A DNA stretch of 59,701 nt from Allgaiera indica (lineage in GTDB: Bacteria; Pseudomonadota; Alphaproteobacteria; Rhodobacterales; Rhodobacteraceae): positions 1 to 59,701 of the forward strand of contig NZ_FNOB01000023.1 of the NCBI RefSeq assembly GCF_900106675.1. Direction: 5' to 3'. Position numbers and translations under genes: made by a program. Below are positions 18,752-24,883 of the stretch, one piece after another; position 1 is the stretch's first letter, and each line of letters begins with the position of its first letter. The notes beneath the pieces were generated by a model, which worked only from the letters and a program-made list of their open reading frames with translations, ran no database searches and had not been told where the DNA came from.

Positions 18752-18794
18752 GGGTGAGCCATCGAGCCGCCATCGGTTCGAGGCCGATGGCGAA
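18752..18794 (+). repeat. Palindromic mini-insertion, family B copy 1 (frameshifts orfB)
   Basis: About 43 bp between the AAIP and SISGRR codons of the transposase, replacing about 6 bp, a net +37 that shifts the frame. Core inverted repeat: CGCCATCGG (18768-18776) and CCGATGGCG (18784-18792) around a 7-bp spacer. Read on the plus strand it has the same block order as copy 2 read on the minus strand, so the two copies sit in opposite orientations. Confidence 0.7.
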
Positions 18795-18980
18795 CGGGAT
18801 CGCAGCGAGGCACTCCCGGGTGACGTCGTCGACCACATTGAGCACCCGGAAGCGCTGGCCGTTGGCGAACTGGTCATGGACGAAATCCAGCCACCAGCGC
18901 GCATTGGGCCGCGCCTCGACCAGGATCGGGGCTCGCGTTCCGACAGCCTTGCGCCGCGCCTTCCGTTTGCGCACCGCCAG

Positions 18981-19023
18981 TGTCGTCGGGAAAACAGTCC
19001 CCCGGACTGTTTTCTGATCCTCC
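18981..19023. repeat. Palindromic mini-insertion, family A (frameshifts orfB)
   Basis: About 43 bp extra between the LYRED and LAVRKRKARR codons. Its centre is a perfect palindrome, GAAAACAGTCC (18990-19000) and GGACTGTTTTC (19004-19014), around CCC. The net +43 shifts the reading frame from the first to the second part of orfB. The sequence is unrelated to family B. I have an impression that similar palindromes are dispersed in Rhodobacteraceae genomes but could not verify it here; no second copy was seen in this window. Confidence 0.7.
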
Positions 19024-19289
19024 TCCATCCTCGCGGTAGAGCCGATAGATCCGGTTGATACCGGAAGGCTCGCCCTCGCGGCGCAACAGCACGTAGAGGC
19101 GCCGATAGCCGAACCGCCGACGCTCGTTGGCCAGCTCCCGCAACCGCCCGCGCAGCGCCGTGTCCGGCGCACGCTGCGTCTGGTAGCGGACCATCTTGCG
19201 ATCCGCCCCGGCAATCCGGCACGCCCGCCGTTCCGAGAGCCTGAACTGGGCCCTCAGATGCGCGACCGCCTCGCGCTTCACGGCAGGCG

Positions 19290-19556
19290 TCACCGCTTTT
19301 TTGAAACCAGCTCCTTCATCGCCGCCAGATCCAACATCTGCTCGGCCAACAGCTTCTTCAGCTTCGCGTTCTCATCCTCGAGCGCCTTCAGCCGCTTCGC
19401 CTCCGACACCGTCGTGCCGCCGAACTTGGCCTTCCAGTTGTAGAAGGTGCCTTCCGACATGCCGTGCTTGCGGCACAGGTCCGCGCACTTCGCACCTGCC
19501 TCGTGCTCGGTCAGGATGCCGATGATCCGCTCGTCCGTAAATCGCGTTCGCTTCAT
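19290..19556 (-). CDS. IS3-family OrfA (helix-turn-helix protein)
   Basis: 88 residues: MKRTRFTDERIIGILTEHEA, then CADLCRKHGMSEGTFYNWKA as the helix-turn-helix, then the leucine-zipper stretch LKALEDENAKLKKLLAEQML and a terminal KELVSKKR. It binds the IS ends and supplies the N-terminus of the OrfAB fusion transposase by programmed -1 frameshifting. The end overlaps the OrfB frame by 4 bp in the usual arrangement. It is intact although its partner is dead. Confidence 0.9.
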   Translation of the reverse strand: MKRTRFTDERIIGILTEHEAGAKCADLCRKHGMSEGTFYNWKAKFGGTTVSEAKRLKALEDENAKLKKLLAEQMLDLAAMKELVSKKR

Positions 19557-19622
19557 TGTCCGTCCTCAAGTTGGCGCGGACTCTAATCGACGGTGGAGGA
19601 AAAATCCCGTGGCAGGTCACCT

Positions 19623-19696
19623 GCCGAACATGATCCCGATCCGGTTGCGTCGTTTGTTTGTATCGGCGCTTGTCATACTTCACAGTTTTCTTGCGC
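19623..19696 (-). pseudogene. IS5-family (IS427-type) transposase, internal fragment
   Basis: Minus strand: RKKTVKYDKRRYK, then after a one-base frame slip RNRIGIMFGRL, running up to the IS3 insertion point. This is the segment that precedes KDWRRVATRYDRCPK in IS427-type transposases, and it continues at 18227. The part further upstream (towards 19825) is replaced by an IS256-like fragment, so the middle of the transposase is missing. Confidence 0.7.
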
Positions 19697-19702
19697 TGTT
19701 TC

Positions 19703-19824
19703 CGAGGCTGATGATGGCGACGCAGAAAAAATGGCGCAAACTCGATGGCCAAAACCGACTGTCGGAGATCATCCAGGGGGTCGAGTTCCGCGACGGTCTC
19801 TGCCACCTTCAAACCGCCGCCTGA
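19703..19824 (+). pseudogene. IS256-family-like transposase, C-terminal remnant
   Basis: Plus-strand frame: PRLMMATQKKWRKLDGQNRL, SEIIQGVEFRDGLCHLQTAA, stop at 19822-19824. The W-RKLDGxNRLxEIIxGVxFRDG ending is how several alphaproteobacterial IS256-type transposases end. About 40 codons remain. It lies between two parts of an IS5-family transposase and is on the opposite strand to it. Confidence 0.55.
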
Positions 19825-20025
19825 TCAAGCGTCACCAACTTTCGCGCATATCTCGTCGTAAGCGCTTGGAGCGTCACGCCATCGTAAGCCATTGAGATTG
19901 AAGAAGATAATTCCGATCAACACAGGTCGGCCATCGACCCCTGGTTTACCGTGTGACTTTGGGAAGAAAGGCTCAAGACGCGCCATCTGCGCGTCGCTCA
20001 GCCAGAAGAGATCAGACATGTTCAC
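19825..20025 (-). pseudogene. IS5-family transposase, N-terminal fragment
   Basis: 66-residue frame: MSDLFWLSDAQMARLEPFFP (natural start ATG at 20017-20019), KSHGKPGVDGRPVLIGIIFF and NLNGLRWRDAP, the conserved N-terminus of IS427-type transposases. Homology stops soon after and the frame ends at DEICAKVGDA. Together with 19623-19696 and 18125-18227 it represents one decayed IS5 element on the minus strand. Confidence 0.75.
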
Positions 20026-20094
20026 CGCTCGGTCTTCTAACCGTGAATCACGCCCCTACGCGGAAATCAATGGGTCCAGAGCCTAGAAAAATAG

Positions 20095-20292
20095 CAGACG
20101 CACGCGGAGATCAACGAAAAGAAGGAAACGAGGCGCCGGTCCTATGAGATTCGGCTCGCTAAGACACTAAAGGAAATGGCCGATCTTCAAGCGCTCCTGG
20201 GAGCTGAGCTTCGTGAGATAGATACCGACCGCCAATCTCTCGAAACAGACAGGGCGCACGGGGGCGTCGGAGAAGTTCGGGAAAAGCCTTGA
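20095..20292 (+). pseudogene. Start-less charged reading frame, possible gene remnant
   Basis: Between TAG at 20092 and TGA at 20290 an open frame reads QTHAEINEKKETRRRSYEIR, LAKTLKEMADLQALLGAELR, EIDTDRQSLETDRA and so on, 65 residues rich in charged residues and predicted to be helical/coiled-coil. It looks coding but has no start codon except an internal ATG (EMADLQ). A tiny frame MTQAIQAIAGRTEAAYAQNR follows from 20305 with GGAGTGACGGG before it. Unrecognised; probably the decayed end of an island gene. The rest of 20026-20433 shows nothing else. Confidence 0.3.
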
Positions 20293-20431
20293 TGGAGTGA
20301 CGGGATGACACAAGCGATCCAAGCTATCGCGGGCAGAACCGAAGCTGCCTACGCACAAAACAGGGTTTGAGTGGTGGACGCAAATTCCCGACCATTCCAC
20401 CTCGTTGATTTTTCTGATCTTCTAAGGAGAA

Positions 20432-20509
<78 letters not shown>

Positions 20510-20600
20510 AACGGCGCGCTGTTTGGCGCATGAGACCGGCCTTGTCAAGCGCGTCGAATCCCTGATCCGCGCGCCATGCCCGTGACACCCGGGCATGGCC

Positions 20601-21251
20601 CTAGAAGGTGTTGATCGAAAAGCCGATGTAGGTCTCGCGCGCCTGCAGCTTGCGCCCCAGACGCAGGCTGTAGGGGGTATTTGGGAAACGGTAATCCAGC
20701 GTCACCGTCCTGTCGGCATAATGGGCGTTGTTGCCCACCGCCGCCAGTTCCAGGCTGACGCCGGATTTGTGGTTGAACTGGGCCAGGAAGAAATAGCCCG
20801 CGTCGATCGTGCTCAGATCGCTCAGCAGATAGAGGCTGCCCCAGGAGGTGGGATTGTAGCTTTCCGCCGCAACGGAAAGCCCGCCGCGCCAGGCGGAGGG
20901 GTGGCTATATTGCACCGCCGGCCCGAGGCTGAGCGTCACCGGAACCGACCCGAACTGGATCGGAAAACGCCACGATACGCGCCCGACCCAGTGAAATCCG
21001 CCGTTCCAATCCGAACGGCTCAGCGCGAATTGCACCCGCCCCCGCTGTACGGCCAGCACCCCACCGGTTGCGGTTCTTGAGCGGTCGAGCTGAAAGAACG
21101 TGCCGTCCGCCCGCGCAGGCATCGCGACCGCGACCGCCCCGGCAATGCTCAGCGCGGCCAGCGGCGCCCCCCAGGTTCCCATGCCACGGGTCAAGCGGCG
21201 TTCCTGCGCGCCGGCGCCGTTCCCCATGCCGCAATCCGTCCTCCTGGTCAT
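20601..21251 (-). CDS. Hypothetical exported protein, possible outer-membrane beta-barrel
   Basis: 216 residues from the ATG 21249-21251 (MTRRTDCGMGNGAG). An internal Met (MGTWGAPLAALSIAGAVAVA, then MPARADG) opens a convincing signal peptide and may be the real start (about residue 23). The mature part alternates polar and apolar residues in strand-like runs (VQFALSRSDWNGGFHWVGRV, VTLSLGPAVQYSHPSAW, SLELAAVGNNAHYADRTVTL, YIGFSINTF) and ends in Phe, as outer-membrane proteins do. I recognise no family. It ends 91 bp from tRNA-Ala and is divergent from the MFS gene. Confidence 0.6.
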   Translation of the reverse strand: MTRRTDCGMGNGAGAQERRLTRGMGTWGAPLAALSIAGAVAVAMPARADGTFFQLDRSRTATGGVLAVQRGRVQFALSRSDWNGGFHWVGRVSWRFPIQFGSVPVTLSLGPAVQYSHPSAWRGGLSVAAESYNPTSWGSLYLLSDLSTIDAGYFFLAQFNHKSGVSLELAAVGNNAHYADRTVTLDYRFPNTPYSLRLGRKLQARETYIGFSINTF

Positions 21252-21526
21252 CGCCGCGTTCCGCCCCTTGAAATTCACCCTGTCGCGGTCTTGGCCGCCG
21301 TTGGGGGCAATCTGCCCCACTCGCGGCGCCGAAAACCAGAGAAATCCTGCCTTGCGCGCGAAGTTCCGCCCGCGACGTGACATTCCGCGCCTTCACCAAG
21401 CCGGGCCGAGGGCCACGGGCCAAGAGACCATCGCCCCCGGACAGCAGCCCCGGCACGAAGCCGCCTTACCCGGTTGACAGGATCTATGCCCCTCCTACCT
21501 TTCCCGGCACTCAACAGGACCGATTG

Positions 21527-22963
21527 ATGACTGAACTCAGCTCTGCCGACGCCCCCGCGACGGTCAACAAGTGGGCGGCGGTGGCCGTGCTTCTGTTGGC
21601 CAACTTCATGAACCTGATCGACATCACCATCGTCAACGTCGCGATGCCGTCGATGCAATCCGAACTCTCCGCCGCCCCCAACCTGATCGAATGGATCGTG
21701 GCCGGTTACACGTTTTCCTTCGCGCTGCTTCTTCTGCCGGCGGGGCGGATGGGGGACCTGTTCGGCCGCAGACGGTTGTTCATGGCGGGGATCGTGATCT
21801 TCACCCTGGCCTCGCTGGTCTGCGGACTGTCGCCGGGGATCGGCACGTTGGTCGGCGCGCGCGTCGTCCAGGGCATGGGGGCCGCGATCATGACGCCGCA
21901 GACCCTGGCGCTGGTACCGGCGCTGTTTGCACCCGCGCAGCGGGGCGCGGCCTTCGGGTTGTTCGCGCTGACCGCCGGGCTGGCCTCGGTAACCGGCCCG
22001 ATCCTGGGGGGCCTGCTGATCAATGCCGACATCCTGGGCCTGACCTGGCGGCCGATCTTCCTGGTCAACATCCCGGTGGGCATCCTGGCATTCATCGGCG
22101 CCCTGGCGCTGGTGCCGCGCGGCGAGGGCAACCGCAAGCTGGGGATCGACACGGTCGGGATCGTTCTGGCGGGGCTGGCGATGCTGGCGGTCCTGGTGCC
22201 GCTGGTCGAGGCGCCGTCGATCGGCTGGCGGTCGTGGATGTGGCCGATGGTGGTGGCGGCGCCCTTCCTGGGGTGGGGCTTCGTGCGTTGGCAGGCGTTC
22301 CAGGAGAAGCGCAAATTGCCGCAGCTTCTGCCGCTTCGGCTGGCCCGGTCGGACCGGTTCCTGAAAGGCGGGGCGCTGAACGCGGCGCTGTTCTCGGCCG
22401 TGCCCAGCTATTTCTTCACCATCGCGCTTTACCTGCAATCGGGCTTTGGGCTGTCGCCGCTGCAATCCGGGCTGACGACGACGCCCTTCCCCGTGGGGGT
22501 GCTGGTCGCCTCTTTCGTGACCGGCTGGTTCGGGTCGCGCTGGGTACGCTGGCGCGTCCTGGGCGGCGGGCTGCTGCTGGGTGCGGGCTTTGCCGGGCAG
22601 GCCTGGGCGGTCTGGCATATGGGGGCGCAGATCTCATGGTTGCAGATGGCGCCGTGGTTCCTGATCGGCGGCTTTGGCATGGGCAATACCGTGTCGCCGC
22701 TATACCAGCTGGCGCTGTCGGCGGCAGAAGCCGACGATACCGGATCGGCAGCCGGCGCGGTCCAGGCGATCCGCCAGATCGGCATCGCCTTCGGGGTGGC
22801 GATCATGGGTGGGATCTTCTTCGCGGCACTCGGCGGCGCCCAGCACGGCGACCACGCCGCCTATCGCATCGCCATGCTGTCGGCGATCGGCTACGCCTGC
22901 GCGGTGGCGGCGGTACTGGTCATCACCGCGCTTCTGACACGCATGACGCTGCCCGACGACTGA
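21527..22963 (+). CDS. MFS transporter, DHA2 (14-TM drug:H+ antiporter) family
   Basis: 478 residues from MTELSSADAPATVNKWAAVA. The first helix motif ANFMNLIDITIVNVAMPSMQ is the DHA2 family motif (LDxTIVNVALP), followed by the loop motif GRMGDLFGRRRLFMAG and the exporter motif in ASVTGPILGGLL. About 14 hydrophobic segments are visible. It probably exports a toxic or antibiotic compound at the expense of the proton gradient. Start choice: ATG 21527, after CAGGA; the extended frame upstream overlaps the divergent gene. No linked membrane-fusion gene, unlike the emrAB pair at 33-36 kb. Confidence 0.88.
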   Translation: MTELSSADAPATVNKWAAVAVLLLANFMNLIDITIVNVAMPSMQSELSAAPNLIEWIVAGYTFSFALLLLPAGRMGDLFGRRRLFMAGIVIFTLASLVCGLSPGIGTLVGARVVQGMGAAIMTPQTLALVPALFAPAQRGAAFGLFALTAGLASVTGPILGGLLINADILGLTWRPIFLVNIPVGILAFIGALALVPRGEGNRKLGIDTVGIVLAGLAMLAVLVPLVEAPSIGWRSWMWPMVVAAPFLGWGFVRWQAFQEKRKLPQLLPLRLARSDRFLKGGALNAALFSAVPSYFFTIALYLQSGFGLSPLQSGLTTTPFPVGVLVASFVTGWFGSRWVRWRVLGGGLLLGAGFAGQAWAVWHMGAQISWLQMAPWFLIGGFGMGNTVSPLYQLALSAAEADDTGSAAGAVQAIRQIGIAFGVAIMGGIFFAALGGAQHGDHAAYRIAMLSAIGYACAVAAVLVITALLTRMTLPDD

Positions 22964-22982
22964 TCCGGTGCGCCGGATCGGA

Positions 22983-23010
22983 CCAGACGGATCAGGCCAG
23001 ACGGATCAGG
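22983..23010. repeat. 14-bp tandem duplication overlapping the thioredoxin stop
   Basis: CCAGACGGATCAGG occurs twice without a gap. The second copy contains the stop codon of the minus-strand thioredoxin gene (23006-23008). Just left is an inverted repeat GATCCGG-TGCG-CCGGATC (22962-22979) overlapping the end of the MFS gene, without a T-tract. Confidence 0.8.
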
Positions 23011-23452
23011 CCGAAACGCCGGCGGACTTACGCACGAAGGCCTCGATCTCGGCCGCGGGGCGGGCGCCGGCCAGATGGCCCAGGGTGCGGCCGCGCTGAA
23101 ACAGGATCAGCGCCGGGATGCCGCGAATATCGTGGCGCTGCGCCACCTGCGGGTGATCTTGCGTGTCGATCTTGGCCAGCCGTGCCTTGGGCGCCAGCGC
23201 CTGCGCGGCCTTCTGAAATTCCGGCGCCATCATCCGGCACGGGCCGCACCAGGGCGCCCAGAAATCCACCAGCAGCGGAATATCGTCCGTCTTGGTGGCC
23301 TTCTGCAAGATCGCAGGGTCCAACGCACGCACCTTGCCGTCGTTCAGCCGCGCCCCACAGGTGCCGCATTTCGGACCCGCGCCCAGCTTCGCCTCGGGGA
23401 CGCGGTTCACGGTGCCGCACTCCAGGCAGGTCAGTTTCAATCCCTCGGCCAT
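23006..23452 (-). CDS. trxC: Thioredoxin 2 (zinc-binding thioredoxin)
   Basis: 148 residues. The N-terminal ~30 residues carry two zinc-binding CxxC pairs (TCLECGT and CGTCGAR), which distinguish TrxC from TrxA. The thioredoxin fold follows with active site DFWAPWCGPCRMMAPEF and the cis-Pro loop RGIPALILFQRG. It reduces disulfides in the cytosol and is typically induced by oxidative stress. It converges on the MFS transporter and is divergent from the DUF2254 gene. Confidence 0.93.
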   Translation of the reverse strand: MAEGLKLTCLECGTVNRVPEAKLGAGPKCGTCGARLNDGKVRALDPAILQKATKTDDIPLLVDFWAPWCGPCRMMAPEFQKAAQALAPKARLAKIDTQDHPQVAQRHDIRGIPALILFQRGRTLGHLAGARPAAEIEAFVRKSAGVSA

Positions 23453-23595
23453 GGAACGCCTCCTTCATTATCGGGTTAGGGTGGATATGAGGGCCAAGCC
23501 GCGCAGCCGCAAGAGGTGCTCGATTTCGTCGCGGCCTGCCCTATGCTGGCCCCGACGCCGGCTGCACGGTCGGCCTGCCTGCGACCGGGAGAGGC

Positions 23596-24870
23596 ATGAT
23601 GAACTCGAAGCGGCTTTGGAAATTGCTGCGCCTCACGCGCGAGCTTTGGGTACGCACGGCGATCCTGGCCGTCCTGGCGCTGGTTGCGGCCCTGCTGGCC
23701 GAATTTCTGGGCCCCATCATCCCCGCCAGCATCGCCAAGAATTTCGGCCGTGGCGCGGCGCTGCCGTTGCTAAACATCATCGCCAACTCAATGCTGACAG
23801 TCACAACCTTCTCTCTGACCATCATGGTCACCGCCTATCAGCAGGCCTCTTTGCAAAGCACGCCGCGCGCGCAGCGCGTGCTGCTGGAGGACACCACCAC
23901 CCATACCGTGCTGGCCACCTTCCTGGGCGCCTTCATCTTCTCGCTGCTGTCGATCATCCTGATGCGCGCCCATGTCTATGACGATCGCGCGGCGGTGGTG
24001 GTCTTCGGCTTCACCGTGGCGGTGGTGGCGATGGTCGTGGTGGCGATCCTGCGCTGGATCGAACATCTGTCGCGGCTGGGCTTCATGGACGACACGCTGG
24101 ACCAGATCGAGGGCCAGGCCCGCATGGCGTTGGAGATCCGGCGCGAACGGCCAAGCCTTGGCGCGCGGCCGCTGAGCGCGGCGGCCGTGATACCCGGCGG
24201 CTGCCGGAAGATACGCGCCGGACGCGGAGGCTATGTCCAGTTCATCGACACCGGTGCGATCTCTAGCTGTGTCGAGGCGGCGGGGACGGAATTCTACCTC
24301 GCCGTCCTGCCTGGCGATCACGTCACCCATGACACACCGCTGGGCCACGCGATCGGCGGCGATGCCGAGCACCACGCGAAAATCGCGGACGCGATCCATA
24401 TCGGTCGCGTTCGAACCGCCGACCAGGACCCGCGCTTCGGCCTGCTGGTGCTGTCCGAGATCGCCTCGCGGGCGCTGTCGCCCGGGGTCAACGACCCCGG
24501 CACCGCGATCGACGTGGCCTTTCGGCTGGAACGCCTGCTGCTTGACCATGCCCGCCCCAGCAAGGCCGCGCAGGAGGTGACGTATCCGCGCGTCCACGCC
24601 CCCGTGCTGACAGACGCGCATTTGGTCAGCGACGCCTTCAGCGCACTGTCGCGCGACGGCGCGCCGCTGATCGAGGTCGCGATGCGCCTTCAGCACGCCC
24701 TCAGGATGCTGCGCGAACGCGGCGCGCCCGAGATGGCCGCCGCCGCCGAGGATGTCGCGCGCACGGCGCTGGCCTATGCCGAAGCCGCCCTGCCGCTAAG
24801 TTCGGAATGCGATCGGCTATGGCGTGCCTCGGGGCTGACGCGCCCCGAGGAAGGCCCGAAGAAGGCCTGA
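23596..24870 (+). CDS. DUF2254 predicted membrane protein
   Basis: 424 residues. Four hydrophobic segments lie in the first ~150 residues (AILAVLALVAALLAEFLG, LLNIIANSMLTVTTFSLTIM, FLGAFIFSLLSIILM, AAVVVFGFTVAVVAMVVVAI). A large soluble part follows, with GYVQFIDTGAI, YLAVLPGDHVTHDTPLG and SRALSPGVNDPGTAIDVAFR, motifs characteristic of DUF2254. Its function is unknown. It starts at a double Met (MMNSKRLW), with GGGAGAGG about 6 nt upstream (23588-23595). It converges with gcvP 13 bp away. Confidence 0.85.
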   Translation: MMNSKRLWKLLRLTRELWVRTAILAVLALVAALLAEFLGPIIPASIAKNFGRGAALPLLNIIANSMLTVTTFSLTIMVTAYQQASLQSTPRAQRVLLEDTTTHTVLATFLGAFIFSLLSIILMRAHVYDDRAAVVVFGFTVAVVAMVVVAILRWIEHLSRLGFMDDTLDQIEGQARMALEIRRERPSLGARPLSAAAVIPGGCRKIRAGRGGYVQFIDTGAISSCVEAAGTEFYLAVLPGDHVTHDTPLGHAIGGDAEHHAKIADAIHIGRVRTADQDPRFGLLVLSEIASRALSPGVNDPGTAIDVAFRLERLLLDHARPSKAAQEVTYPRVHAPVLTDAHLVSDAFSALSRDGAPLIEVAMRLQHALRMLRERGAPEMAAAAEDVARTALAYAEAALPLSSECDRLWRASGLTRPEEGPKKA

Positions 24871-24883
24871 GCGCCCCGCCGCC

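Larger units (their letters stand above)
18246..19293 (-). pseudogene. IS3-family OrfB transposase, broken by palindromic insertions
   Basis: The pieces are read in three frames: start MTPAVKREAVAHLRAQFRLS through YRLYRED, then LAVRKRKARRKAVGTRAPIL through RECLAAIP including the first catalytic Asp in WWLDFVHDQF, then SISGRRVARELTALIERR through SD...GTELTSNAIL and WHYIAPGRPM, and finally HGFVESFNGRMRDELLNETM with the catalytic Glu through to RPHSALDYQTP. Frame changes coincide with insertions at 18981-19023 and 18752-18794; an in-frame insertion at 18629-18670 replaces the Asn after the second catalytic Asp; a +2 indel lies near 18552. A full rve/DDE enzyme cannot be made. The unbroken sequence is inferred from my knowledge of the family. 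Confidence 0.9.
18228..19619 (-). mobile_element. IS3-family (IS407-group-like) insertion sequence, 1392 bp, ends intact
   Basis: Left end TGACCTGCCACGGGTCTTTC at 18228 and, read from the right end inward on the opposite strand, TGACCTGCCACGGGATTTTT from 19619. These imperfect terminal inverted repeats share their first 14 bases. Both ends are flanked by the 4-bp direct repeat CCTG (18224-18227 and 19620-19623), the target duplication expected for this group. orfA and orfB are on the minus strand. orfA is intact; orfB carries three ~40-bp palindromic insertions and one small indel. Removing them leaves about 1271 bp, a normal size for the group. The target was the C-terminal region of an IS5-family transposase. 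Confidence 0.9.
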
